64,000 nucleotides of DNA from Taiwanofungus camphoratus. Taxonomy: Eukaryota > Basidiomycota > Agaricomycetes > Polyporales > Taiwanofungaceae. Shown here one piece after another: positions 11,487-22,887 of this stretch. The stretch is from NCBI GenBank assembly GCA_003999685.1, contig CP021221.1, positions 2,976,001-3,040,000 of the forward strand, in the 5' to 3' direction. The notes beneath the pieces are model-generated. The model searched no databases and was not told the DNA's origin. It saw only the letters and a program-made list of their open reading frames with translations. The translations under genes and the position numbers were made by a program. The number at the start of each line of letters is the position of its first letter. Positions within the stretch are counted from its first letter, which is position 1.

Positions 11487-14400
11487 TCACTGACCATCAT
11501 TCTGTTTCAACCCATCTAACTCATCGATATCACTCTCGTCATCTATAATTCTTGCAGCTCTGCGTGTCTTCGCCATTTTGATCCTCATTTTCATTCGCTT
11601 GACCCATTCAGGAGGAGGTGGAACAAGGACATAAACTTCTCGTTTCCCCTCCTCTCGCACAGACGTAGTAGACACAGAAGCTGCTCTACTGATGGTCCAT
11701 GTCGCACTTTCACGTATTGGCGGGATACCTCTGTCATCTTCATCATCCCAGATTGCCCTCCATTTATCCTTGCCATTGTCCCTTGCTATAGCACTAGACT
11801 CAGACCCAGGCCCCAACAAGCTTGTGTCCAACGGGAAGCTATCCACGTGTGAGCGACCAAGCGTATCTACACCTGTTTGGTCGAGTTGCATATCAGGCAC
11901 TCGGTCGTCGTCGTTCCCATGCGAGCTTGAAGGCGAAGGGAAGAAAAGTGGGATCCTGGACGGTCCTGGTTGCACTGGACTCGTAGGCTCATATTCTATA
12001 CGGTGATCTTCGAGCTGAACGGTATTGAGCGGGCTCACAGCGGATAGCACAGTCGGCTCGGCTGTGTCGATGGATATAGGAGGCTCAATAGCATCATGTG
12101 TAAGGGCGTCTTGCACAGGTACGGGCGCTGGTGCTACTTCAGGTGTCCAAACTTCTGGAGCAGGTGTCAAACCTAGCCGTGGTCCTGCTGGTAAACCAAT
12201 AGGCCCAACGACGGACGGAGGATCCTCGGAGGGAGAAGCCATTGCTCCATTTTCAGCCTCTGAAAGCTGCATGGGAGGCTCTTTGTGTGGTGTCGATTGC
12301 TCAGAACCCACCGTTTCGAGAGTGTTAGGCAGTGATGTTAGCAGATCAACAATTCTGCCTGTTTCCGATGCAGAACTGTCTCCCCCTTGATCTCGTCTCG
12401 ATTGCCCCGTGAAATCGTCTTCTCGTATCTGACTCAGGAGTTCGCCAACTGATTCGCTGGCCACTTCCGACTCTTTGCCTGTGTCCCGTACTGGCGTTGT
12501 GATTGATGGTTCAGCGCCGAGAGGGTCGAACATAGGAACCGAGCCGTTGCCGGTCGGCTCAAGTGTGGGTACGTCCACCCCTCTCGCTGGCACTGACGTG
12601 CCTGCAACTCCCATCTTGCCATTTTCCCTGCGTGTCTGTGCCTCGTCATTGTACGTCCCTTGCCTTTGCTCCGCGACTGAGGGTGACTGTTCCAACATAT
12701 CATGCTCCAGGGCACCAAAGGTCGTAATCTCACCCCCGGTTTTGATCACTTCACTTCTGTGCCTCTTGGCAACCTCAGACGGCGACTCGGACGCAGAATT
12801 CGTTCTCCTCCTCTTGCCTGCTGGTGACTCACCAACCGATTGCGTTCTTGGCGAATACGGTGGAGTCGCACCGGTCGGGCGACCGAGCGAGCGCATTATA
12901 TCTTGGGCAAGACGTGCTTTATCAGCTTTGGCAGGTGTCCACGGAGTTTGAGACCTCCCTACTGGAGGCGTACGAGGGGGTCCAACGCTATTTGGTGTCC
13001 TGGTTGTCAATCGAGCAGGTGAGGAAGTGTTGTTAGAGGAGGAAGACCTCATATTTTGCTTAGGCAATGCAGTGGTTGGTCGGACTGTTTCTGAAGGGGC
13101 TTGTCCGCCCGGTAGCTGCATGGAAGGTTGATATGTGACGAAACGAACACCGCGAGATGGATATATAATACTGACTGTGTCCTGAGAACCATTTGGTGGT
13201 GGAACAAAATGACAAAACATCACTTTGTCAGTTGTATCCAAATTTCCAGATGGATGATTCAGCTTTAATGATGTGCCTCCTGCCATAAGCTGTGCTGCTG
13301 TGACATAATGAACAGCATTCTGTGGCTGTGTATTGTTGCTAGGGATGGTGAGAGCAGTGCTGGGAGATGCAACATACTGTGAAGGAGCAGACAAGGAACT
13401 GCAGGTTTGAGGTTTGGTAGATGGAGTTGAATGAAGGGGGTGTGATGAACCAGGTTGGCGTGAAGTAACCAGTGCTGATTGGAATCCAGTATGTGAAAGA
13501 GTTGGTCCACTTTTTGAAAGATTGACACCAGCAAGACCCAATGGCTGACCACTCTGAGATTGAGTATTGGATGCAGATGCAGCCTTTTGTGAATTAGCTC
13601 TGACCCTGAAAAGGATCTGCTTAATGGTGGCAGTATCCAGTGCCTGGATCACACATATTAGCACTAACAAGTGGTTTGTAACAAATAAAACTACCTGAAG
13701 CTGATTAATCACATAGTTGCATGTTACCTTCAAGTGTTGTTGTGTTCTTTCTGGCAATCTAACTTGCATTCTTGCTATATCAAGATCTTGAACACCTCCC
13801 AGACCATGTTGCTGCTTCAATGCATCCACAACCAAGATAATAATGTATTGAACAGTCTCTGGTCTGAGGTCCTGCAATATAGTTTTCATGATCAGCTCAA
13901 CAACATCATACAATATTCTTCAACTACCTTTACAATGTTGAAAATCTTGTTGTATGCTTCTGAGGCATTACTAACCCCAGAGGTTGTAGATCCATGCTTG
14001 TTTGATGACTCTAGTGATGTGGAGGCAGCCCTACTCTTTTGTGAGGAGTAAGTGACTTTGGTATGTGATATTTCTTCAGTTTGAGCTCCTAGAGCACCAT
14101 CCAATGTTGATTTACTTGTAACTGTAGAAGTGGGGTATTGCTGTATGGTATTCAAGGCAGAGTCTTGAGAATAGGCTTGCATAACGAATGTCATTTTCCA
14201 TATTAAGTAACCCTGCAATAACAACATCCAAATATTTACCATTGTATGGTCCAGCCACGGTTGATGACTGTACACCCATTGCATGTTGTCGAGGATGCTG
14301 CTGGTGTGATATTGGCGGAGGAGCCATGATTCCGTAGCCAACTCCCCCAAAAGTCACGGGGTGACCATTTGAGCTCTGTACTGAAAGTTAACAACATTGC

Positions 14401-15185
14401 TATAGCAGAAAACTCTTGGGAAGAACCTGAGATTGAACGTGATTTTGGCTGTACGGCTGCCAATTTTGCGGTACGAGGGGTTCTTGAGGATGGTGTTGCT
14501 GGTAGGCCGATTGAGCGAATGCCAAGGCCTCAGCATAGTTCTGCTGTTGATGTGATAGATGTCGGGAACTACGATAGTTGGGCTTATTGCGCGAATGCTC
14601 CCCAATCTACAAATTATGGTCAGAACGACCACCTATAACCCAGATAGACATACAGATTGCTCGGAGCTGGGTAGTTCTATTATTCTAGCACTACTTTGGA
14701 GAGGAGCCTCGTTGTAGACGTTCGGGTGATAATAATTCGCGCCTAAGGAGCTCGCAGCCGGGTTGACAGAAGGCTCGGTGGCGGTGGGAGAGGATATCCT
14801 AGAGAACAAGTATTGAATCAACAAATAAAACGCTTCAAGGAGATATTGTTACGCACTGGCCAATCCCTCGCGCCGACTGAAACTCAGCAAGTATGCGTCT
14901 ATCTCACGTCTGATGAGCACCGACATACACCACACAGCAGACAGCTCAGCGAATGACTGACTCTGCTTCTCGACCCGCCTCAATGCGTTGTACGAGTTCC
15001 TGCTCCTGCGAAACAAAACGCTGTAATCCTGCCTCGTTCTGAGCCTCATAAGTAGCCAAGTATGCCCTCGCGGCTTGTATGCGAGCCAAATTCTGCGCGT
15101 AGTCCTCTGGTGTAACGACGACGTTCGGAGGGATCACAGAAAGCTGCCTGGAACCGGGCGGCGTGCCACCTTGCCTACTGTTCAT
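11487..15185 (-). CDS. Large Ser/Pro/Gln-rich protein of unknown function
   Basis: I do not recognise the family. The probable start is ATG 15185 (MNSRQGG), with a coiled-coil-like first part of about 90 residues (YAQNLARIQAARAYL, QEQELVQRIEAGREAE). Then comes a Gln/Tyr/His-rich part (NYAEALAFAQSAYQQHH, near 14520), and a short structured segment near 13600-13870 (DLRPETVQYIIILVVDALKQ, MQVRLPERTQQHLK, TATIKQILFRVRANS). The C-terminal exon is long and disordered, ending VPPPPEWVKRMKMRIKMAKTRRAARI and an acidic tail. Several introns were placed by frame. The join near 14810-14860 did not resolve cleanly in phase, so the second exon boundary is uncertain. Bases 13161-14280 are almost free of CpG, unlike the rest of the gene. 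Confidence 0.65.
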
Positions 15186-15407
15186 TCCAGCAGGCAGTTT
15201 GAGGCAGTAAAACCTAGACAATGTAACAAACCCAGACCACGCAAAAGATGTCAAACGAGGGAAGTTGTGCGAGAGAGCTGCTTCACGCAAATGCATAAGA
15301 ACACCCGGTATGGGTTACGTAAGCCAATCGCGACGCGTCGGTAGCGACATCACACAGACCGCAGGTCACGCTTTGAGCTGTGCTCCTGTTGACGTTCCTA
15401 TTCGCCC

Positions 15408-16886
15408 ATGTCGAATTCAATTGTATCACGGCGATGCTTTGCGCACCTTCCCGCTTTTTGCACACGCTCTTTAGCCTCGATCTCCTCCTCTGCTTCTTCC
15501 ATCAACCCGAACACAGTAGGCCCATTCCAGGTATTCGATCGCAATGCGAAGCGCCTTCAAAAAGACCGTGCTGCTATGAAAGAGGGCGGCGTACGAAGTA
15601 GGACTGTTGATTATGTTCGTGAGGAGGTCGCAGACAGGATGATGGAGCGATTATTGGTTAGTGGTGCACAAAGCGAATGATCACTTTTGGAAGCTTGATG
15701 GGCATGTATAGGATATCAAGCGCAAATTTAATACAATCCTTGACGTTGGATCTGGACCTGGACATTTGTCCAAACTGATTATGCCTCAGACGACTAATAA
15801 AGTCGTCATGCTCGATTCGAGTGGTAATGACTCTATCAAACAGATACGTTCCTCGCTCACTCGTTCTCGGCAGACAAGCTTTTGAATCGCGATCCTGATT
15901 CAGAATTCGGCGGTGAGCATACATATAATGCGTTTCCGTTTCCGTTTCATGGTGGCTTCACAGTACAAGTTGAAAGAATACACGCCGACGAAGAAAATCT
16001 TCTCAGCGTGATCTCCCACAACTCGCAAGAAGCCATTGTCTCTTGCCTCAGTCTGCACTGGATCAATGATCTTCCTGGTTTGCCCTCATTCTTCTAGCTC
16101 ATAGCACCTGTCCCGACGTTCTGGCCCTCCCTGAAGGCGCACTTGTCCAGATCAAGGAAGCTCTGCGACCCGATGGAGTATTTCTGGGTGCTCTTCTTGG
16201 CGGGGAAACCCTCTTTGAACTGCGGTGAGGTGGACATTCTTGATCTGCAACCCCGTATATGAACGTCTTTCAGGACTGCACTACAGCTCGCCGAAGTCGA
16301 TCGTGAAGGAGGTATTTCGCCGCACGTTTCTCCGATGACTGGTATGTACAACCAATATGAAATCTCTTCGTCAGTTTGCTCAGGAGACACCAGACTCGCG
16401 CGACATGTCCAACCTTCTCGTACGTGCAGGGTTCACACTGCTAACTGTTGATGTGGACGAAGTCAAGATAGCCTACCCTTCTATGTGGGAGCTGATGGAG
16501 GACTTGCACGATATGGGCGAGAGTAACGCCGTGATCGGACGGTGTGTCTATTTGCTTGCTACAACCTTAGCTACAGAAGGTGATGCGAGGGTCCCAGACG
16601 AAACTACATACATCGCGACACGCTGGCCGCCGCGTCCGCTATATATAAAGGTAAGCATGGCGAACTGTGGCCCTTCGTCAGGATTCACGTGTACACAGAG
16701 CTCCATGGTCATGATGATGGAAGTATCCCAGCAACTTTCCAAGTCATCTATGTCGTGAGTGCTAAAAGTTTTGCTGCTCAACCTTGCTCTCACTGTTCTC
16801 GATAGATTGGCTGGAAGCCCGCGCCATCACAACCGAAACCTCTTGAACGAGGAAGTGGAGAAATAAACCTGAAAGAAATATTATGA
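15408..16886 (+). CDS. NDUFAF5: NDUFAF5-type mitochondrial methyltransferase-fold protein, complex I assembly factor
   Basis: Class I SAM-dependent enzyme of the mitochondrial matrix. The human homologue hydroxylates an arginine of NDUFS7 early in respiratory complex I assembly. The N-terminus from ATG 15408 is Arg/Ser-rich and acidic-free ([17 protein letters not shown]), as expected for a mitochondrial presequence. Then come [14 protein letters not shown], the SAM motif [15 protein letters not shown] at about residues 88-102, [11 protein letters not shown], and [15 protein letters not shown]. The C-terminus restores the family pattern ([44 protein letters not shown]) once an intron at 16543-16601 and a last one before 16805 are removed. 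Intact on this reading. It is divergent from the gene upstream, with 222 bp between the starts. Confidence 0.9.
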
Positions 16887-16922
16887 TTGATGATATTCAG
16901 CACACATGCTTATATCCACCCT

Positions 16923-18397
16923 TCACTTGGTTTCTTGTCGCTTTGTTCCATCAGCCCTGTAGCCGCTGCTCCACGTCTCGACGTTAATGTCGTCCTTGCT
17001 ATCATCATCATCCGCTTCCTCCAGTGTTGTTGCACTAATCACCACTTCCTCGTCCGCTTCATCATTCTCACCCTCCGCAACATCCTCGCTGTCATCCCCA
17101 CCTACCTTCTTTCCTCCCCTTCTTGTCCTTCCCTCAGAAAACTTCCTCTTGGGTACGACCGCCCACAGAGCTTGCTCCCAGTCGCGCGTTTCGACCCATT
17201 TCAGAAGGATCTCAAATGTCTGATTGACAGTAAGCACTTTGCGGGTTCGTAATTCGGAGAGGTACGTCCCAATGGGCAAACGCGCGGAGCGAATATGGGT
17301 CGTCCGGGATTTGTTTAGGCACAGGTTCTGTGGGAAATGTAAGACGGCGTAAAGACACGATATATTTGACTAAAATGTGACATGCTAGTCAAGAACGCCC
17401 CCCGGAGGTTTTGTGGAGGGCATGTGCGATCTCGTAAATGCGATTCATAGGGCATGATGATCGAATTTGCAGGACTCGCGAATATTGCGACGAGACACAT
17501 CGGCGCAAGGAAAGCTGTAGATTCACGCATACCTTATACCGATTGTGGTCACAAATTCCACCAATAATGTACGTTTCACCTTCCTTGAGTTCCGTTAACT
17601 CGTCCGTTGAGTCTGCAGTGAGGTACACCGCACTTTCTCTGTTCGCAACGTGTGGTTCTCTGACCTCTCCTGCCCGGCCACTTTGATTCTCGCTTTTTCC
17701 TTCTTTTTGTTCAGTTTCCTCCGCACTCGCCATAATGCCGTCGCCTCCCTTCACGTCCTTCACTTCCGCCTCTTTCGCCCCCTCCCATAGTCGTTCGTAT
17801 CCCTCTTGCCACCATACTGTGTCTACCCAACGTTTATACGCAGCATTATTAATACTGTCCATGCGCGTGAGTGTCCGTCCGTTCAGAGACGTGAATAGGA
17901 TAGATGAGAATGGGTGCACCGCTCTGCGGTTGGCACTATAAGTGAAAGCCAACTGTGAAGTGAGAGATTTTATTTCCTAGTAGATGAAAAAGAATTATTG
18001 CTGCACCGAAGCTGGGGGAACATATCATTCTCACATTTTCGGACATCATATTGTCGAAACCTAGATCGACGACTACCCTTGCCCCGAAAGGCTTCTTGGG
18101 ACCCTTGAACTCCTCGACCCTCCTCTTTTTATTCGATCCACTCTGCTCCCCTTCATAACCTTCCTCTAACTCACCTGCAGCTCTCTTCTCCGCTAGAAGT
18201 CGTTTCTTCTCCCTCCTCCGTTCCTTCTCAGCGGCACGTCGCCCTTTCTTCTGTTCGGCGATCCAGGCGGCTTTGGCGAGTCTCTTTCGGGCTTTTTTGG
18301 ACAGCGGCTGGGTGGACGACGAAGCCTCCGAATTTACAGGTTGTACTATTTCTGTGGGGGGATTAGATACTTTTTCCAATGCCGCAGTAGATTCCAT
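16923..18397 (-). CDS. TRM10: tRNA (guanine-9-N1)-methyltransferase, Trm10 family
   Basis: SPOUT-fold methyltransferase that makes m1G9 in cytoplasmic tRNAs. The start at ATG 18397 gives a Lys/Arg/Glu-rich basic N-terminal region (KKARKRLAKAAWIAEQKKGRR, about residues 35-90) that binds tRNA in this family. The SPOUT core follows: ARVVVDLGFDNMMSENV, YSANRRAVHPF, YIIGGICDHNRYK, LPIGTYLSELRTRKVLTVNQTFEILLKW and a C-terminal DWEQALWAVVPKRKF. An acidic tail of about 60 residues ends the protein. Convergent with NDUFAF5 (36 bp between stops) and divergent from the thioesterase gene. Confidence 0.92.
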
Positions 18398-18613
18398 GTC
18401 GAGGGTAATGCGAGAGAGGCTCGAGAAATACACAAAGAGATCTTCAGCGAGATCAAGATGAGATCGAAATGTCACTGCCTGATCAAGTATGCCTCCATGT
18501 TCTCTGGTCGTCTCCTCCTCTCATCTGTTCTAATCATCTACTTTCTGTACTCTTACTTACTCTGGCACGAGTCTGCCGGAAGTATTTCGCGCAGTACACA
18601 CTTGTCCGAGGGT
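18398..18613. promoter_or_regulatory. Bidirectional promoter region between TRM10 and the thioesterase gene
   Basis: Start codons of the two divergent genes are about 216 bp apart. The thioesterase reading frame is open from 18497, so part of this region may be translated. No TATA box is obvious. Confidence 0.45.
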
Positions 18614-19611
18614 ATGGCTGCGTTGCAACCCTTGAAATTCCTTACCGTCAATCCCCGCTCTAAACATACCGCCACCATCATCTTCGTTCATGTATGTCTT
18701 CTCCGTTCATAGTCTTCATCTCAAGGCTCTCATGATCAGCTCTGCCGATTTTCAGGGCCTTGGCGATTCAGGTCATGGCTGGAAGCCTGTGGCTGATGTG
18801 TATGCCAGAGACAATGCAATGAGCCATATCAAATGGATCCTTCCACACGCGTGAGTAATGTCCAGTTTTCATATTACTTGTACCATGCTTTCGCGGTAAA
18901 GTTCTCACTCTGCCTCCTTAATGAGACAGGCACATGTCTCCGGTAACAGCAAACATGGGCATGGAGATGCCTTCGTGGTGTGTCTACTTCTTGTCCGCAC
19001 TGGCAATCTTAGTTTCACTGTTGCTGTAAGGTTTGACATCTTCGACTTTGACTTTGGAGGACAAGAAGACGAGGCGGGCATGTTGCGCACGGCGCATGCA
19101 CTGAACCAGCTCATTTCTGCCGAGATTGACGCCGGTATTCCCGCCAACCGCGTCGTTCTTGGTGGCTTTAGCCAGGGCGGCGCAATGAGCTTGCTTACGG
19201 GCCTCACGACCGAGCGTAAGCTGGGGGGACTCGTCGTGCTCAGTGGATGGCTCCCCCTCGCGACCAAATTCAAGGCGGTGCGTGCTTGTCCCCTCCCTGA
19301 CTTTACATGGACATGACGGAGTTTGGACATTTGCATTCTGTCGCCTCTTCGAGCAGATGGCATCGCCACACATAAAGTCTCTGCCTATCTTTTGGGGACA
19401 CGGGAAGAGGGATCCTCTAGTAAAATACCCTCTCGGAGTCCGCTCTGTTGAATTTCTTAAATCGCAGCTTGGAGTCTTGCCTGCTGCGTCTGATTCGCCG
19501 CAAGCTGGCGGGATTTGCTTCAACTCATACGATGGCCTGCCCCATTCGACTAACAACGAGGAGCTGCGCGACTTGTTGGCATGGCTTAAGAAGGTGTTAC
19601 CAGGCGAATGA
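18614..19611 (+). CDS. Acyl-protein thioesterase 1-like alpha/beta hydrolase
   Basis: Serine hydrolase of the APT1/lysophospholipase family, which removes palmitate from cysteine residues of membrane-bound proteins. After joining four or five exons the protein reads MAALQPLKFLTVNPR..., then GLGDSGHGW, ANMGMEMPSWFDIFDFD, the nucleophile elbow GFSQGG (about 19165), the acid site GKRDPLV (about 19405) and the histidine site GLPHSTNNEEL (about 19540). All three catalytic residues are present. I chose ATG 18614 because family members begin just before this KFLTV stretch. The same frame stays open upstream to an ATG at 18497, which would add 39 residues with a hydrophobic segment. Confidence 0.9.
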
Positions 19612-19810
19612 ATAAGGCCAGCTATTCCCGAAGTTTCAGGTGGCAGGGTACTCTTCTCGGACTTTGAACTGTATATATATACTATCGGATGTACCACATC
19701 GAGTCTGCATAGACACGCCTATAATAAAACAATAGGCAACCCTGGCTTGATTCTTCAACGACCAAGGATGGGCATGTTGTGGACAGTTCCTGCCTACTGT
19801 CGTGCATTTC

Positions 19811-20764
19811 AACTACAAGTAGCGCAGCACGCTTCTTGACCTCGAACCACCACCATCTCCTTGGGTGCTTGTCGCTCACCGAGGCTTTACTCTACCATCC
19901 CTCTCTTAATACCACTCATTCTCGTGTCAAGATCATCCAACTTGACCCCCACATTCTCTTTCTGAGCATCGATTAACTCGATCATAGAATCGTCGCTGTC
20001 CTACACTGTCTACGGCGACATTCTTCTCTCCCTTATCTGCCACCTGTCACTCGGAAGCGACAGCCTCCAAATCCTCTTGACCTTAAATGTGGTCAGCCCC
20101 AAACTTATCCAATTGTTGATGAACATGGTCGCTTGTAGAAGGGGAGGGGAGCAATCGCTACTCGACAACACTCAACACCCATGCAAGATGCGCCGAAAAG
20201 AGGGCCTCCGTGCGTGGTTCATCATTACGGGAGTTAGGGCAAGTTGCCAGGGGATCGGGGTCGAAGGGGTGGGCCGATATACTGGTCCTGTCGGTATGAG
20301 GATTTCTGAGCCAGGCTGTCAGGGGAAGGGGGGGAACTTCAGTCAGTCGTTGGGTAAGCGGGCCTCCTTCAACGGGCCGCATGGAACACGGGAGGAATCC
20401 GCGTGGGAAGTTTATTTGGGTGCCAGTGACCATCCCTAATTGGGTCACCCATGAGGCGGGGAGAATAGCGACACCGAGAGCCGGCGATGACTCTTCCCGC
20501 CCACTTGATGACTGAGGCCCGAAACCAGTAGGGCAAACTCAGTCCCTTACGGGTGCTGTCGGTACGGACAACCGAGCCGGGCAACCCTTCCGAGCGTGTG
20601 GATTTCCTGCTCACGCCACGTAACGAGGGCACCGATCGATAACGGTGCACCGCTCATGGGGGCGCGGAGCCTACTTACTATCCCTAACTCTACATGTACC
20701 ACGGTGTACGGAGTATAAACCCGGTGAATTTAAAAAAAAAAAAAAAAAAAAACTACAAGTAGCG
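19811..20764 (+). mobile_element. Retroposon insertion (non-LTR/SINE-like) with poly(A) tail and 14-bp target-site duplications
   Basis: The 14-mer AACTACAAGTAGCG occurs exactly at 19811-19824 and again at 20751-20764. The second copy directly follows a pure A run (about 20732-20750). This layout is the mark of target-primed reverse transcription: body about 19825-20731 on the plus strand, poly(A), then the target-site copy. The body of about 910 bp has a pyrimidine-rich first third and a GC-rich remainder. It has no long reading frame and no reverse-transcriptase motif. It is therefore a non-autonomous element, a 5'-truncated LINE end, or a retrocopy of a non-coding transcript. The exact duplications and intact A tail suggest recent insertion. 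Confidence 0.82.
20732..20750 (+). repeat. Poly(A) tail of the retroposon
   Basis: Uninterrupted A run at the 3' end of the inserted element, immediately before the downstream target-site duplication. Confidence 0.85.
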
Positions 20765-20947
20765 TCCATTTCTAAGAGGACTGCCGAGTACACTCAATTA
20801 ATGTACTAGTTGTCAGCAGAGACACATTAGATCCGCTGAGAACATCACTCGTGTAGTCTTCAGTAACCATAGACTTTCGTCGTATCGCATGATCAACCTA
20901 ATCCAAGACTAATATTCTAACATCGGAATTCCAGGGTCAATATTACT

Positions 20948-21078
20948 TATCCCTAACCATGTATTCGGCACTTGGGGGTCTCGACCAATAAAGTTTTCGG
21001 TGTTTGCGAAAGCCATTAGAAAATATGAGCTTTTGACCAACCAGAAGGGGGTTGCCGAGTACGCGGTTAGGGATAGTA
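20948..21078. repeat. Imperfect inverted repeat with about 31-33 bp arms
   Basis: The left arm (20948-20978) contains CCCTAACCATGTATTCGGCA. The right arm (21046-21078) contains TGCCGAGTACGCGGTTAGGG, which is nearly its reverse complement. The arms are about 67 bp apart. It could be a small MITE-like element or simply a hairpin in the 3' flank of THYN1. Confidence 0.5.
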
Positions 21079-21176
21079 TAGGAGTTGGTTCAGAAAATAG
21101 ATTACTCGAAATAAGGATGCACGATAGAATGACAAGAAATGCTACAAATACATATACACACGATGAACAGAGAAAC

Positions 21177-22521
21177 TCACTTCCTCGCGCGCGTTGATCG
21201 TCGCAGGCTTGCTGATTCGATGTCATTCTTTTCTTCTATGTCCGTTGCCTTTCGTTTCCGACCGGCCGCTTTCTCTCTGCTTTCGTTTTTCTCTGGCTCG
21301 GCATTACCTCCGGCCACCACCTCGGGGTCTTCCAATTCTTGTCGATCCTCGCCGTTGTCTTCGTCATCCCTCTTCGCACCTTTACGCTTGCCCTTCTTCA
21401 TTGCCTTGATTTTCTTCTCGGCTCCTGTACCCTTCTTCCTCTTGGCTTTGCCACTGCCAGACTCATTGTCCTCCCAGCCACCTTTCTCCGCCAACATCTC
21501 AATCACTGCCCATGTATTCGCCTCGACCCTCTGCACACTCAGTCTGCCGCGGCTTACCAGCGCCATCTCTTAGTATAAGCAAGTACAGATGAATCATTCT
21601 CAAATTCGCATCGCCCGATGCGTTGACCGCAAGGGTAGGCCGGACACTCACCTTTGACAGCCTTGAGGCCCTCGATGCCGATGTACTCTACATCGCTGGG
21701 AGGCGCTGACACTGCAGCGATGCGACGGAGGAGTGCGAGGGGGACAAAGTGCACCGCGCGCGCAACGAAAGTCACGTCAACCATGTACCATTTGGGCTTC
21801 TCCTGATCAGTTTTCTGTTTGAAAAAAAATCAAGGTCGCCTTATCAGCCACGGAAGGAATAAAATCAAGAAGAATACGTACAGCGTCATAGTAAGGGTGC
21901 GTACTAGCAAGCCACGCGGCTGATGTCAATAGGAAAGGTAAGTGTTTGAAGAATCTGGACGTACGAGTCCCATGCCGTGTCTCCAAAGGTCCTATCAATA
22001 TTAGCGCATGCAGGAAAGATGACCGAGATACACAGCTGCTGCTCACAATCAGGGTAAGCTTCTTTAGATACCTGCACATTTCACGAAGTTGGTCAACTTG
22101 GAACTTTTGGGGAACCCGATCGCAATATAGGTACCTCCGCGAATGCAGCAATACCTGTGTTACATTGACTGAGTGTCAGCCAACAATGAAGCTGAGATGG
22201 AACTCACCGGGGTTCTTGCAATTAGAGTGATAAAAGAGTACCTACACCATATGAACGTGTAAGATTAATAATGAGGTCAAAGCATATATGACACTGCGTA
22301 CTTTGTCCCCGATCTTCATCTCCTTCATCAGATTCCTCGCCTCAGCATTGCGCACGCCCTCCCACGGGGTCGTCTCGACTGTCTCAAAGTCGTCTGCACT
22401 GAACTAAGAGAGCCATGTCATAATGCTCGGGGCTGCCACTGTGTCGACTAACCTTGACATCCTTGCCTTTCACGATGCGAGAGTCCGGCTCGGCCTTCAT
22501 CAGCCAATACTTTGGTGCCAT
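21177..22521 (-). CDS. THYN1: Thymocyte nuclear protein 1-like EVE-domain protein
   Basis: EVE domains (PUA-like fold) bind modified bases; THYN1 homologues are nuclear, and the exact ligand in fungi is not established. The start ATG 22521 gives MAPKYWLMKAEPDSR, the canonical EVE start, followed by FSADDFETVETTPWEGVRNAEARNLMKEMKIGDK, a Tyr-His-Ser-Asn block (FYHSNCKNPG), the HPYYD block, and WYMVDVTFVARAVHFVPLALL. Introns are numerous and short. The C-terminal exon adds a Lys/Arg/Glu-rich tail (GKRKGAKRD, RRSTRARK) typical of nuclear proteins. It is divergent from the PP4 subunit gene, with about 366 bp between starts. Confidence 0.88.
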
Positions 22522-22887
22522 ATGAATGGTGGAGTCGAGTCAGAGGTTAGCAACGTTCGTTTTGCCACGCGAGAGGCCGATAGGACCTTGGTCAATGCCT
22601 CGTTGTGCGGGTATTGTAGATGGCGATCAGACAACCGTAGGCAACTAGCAAGACGGTGCAACACGCGCTCTCAATGCAGAACGAGACGACGTGAAACGCG
22701 AGGAAAGCAGGGAGCCACGGTGGTCTGCACCTGGCCAGAGTACGAGAGCGTGACGAACGCGGAGCGGCCGCAAACACCAGAAAACACGCCTTCGTCGTCA
22801 ACTCCCTTCATCCGCCGCCTGCACCTTCACAATTATTTTGTAATTTCACAAAATTAAACACTCGTTCTACGGCGGTCTCCTATTGTC
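22522..22887. promoter_or_regulatory. Intergenic between divergent THYN1 and Psy2-like genes
   Basis: Shared upstream region of two genes pointing away from each other. No coding frame with family resemblance and no TATA box was found. Confidence 0.45.

Larger units (their letters stand above)
19612..21176. other. Intergenic region hosting the retroposon and the inverted repeat
   Basis: Convergent spacer between the thioesterase and THYN1 stops. Apart from the retroposon and the inverted repeat I see no gene. The short frames here have no family resemblance. Confidence 0.65.

Noticed and set aside
12025-12951. Plus-strand frames of 121 and 158 codons
   Set aside because: Antisense shadows of the Ser/Pro-rich minus-strand gene.
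20909-21226. 105-codon minus-strand frame with hydrophobic stretches
   Set aside because: It crosses the inverted repeat and overlaps the 3' end of THYN1 in another frame. No splice partners or family resemblance.
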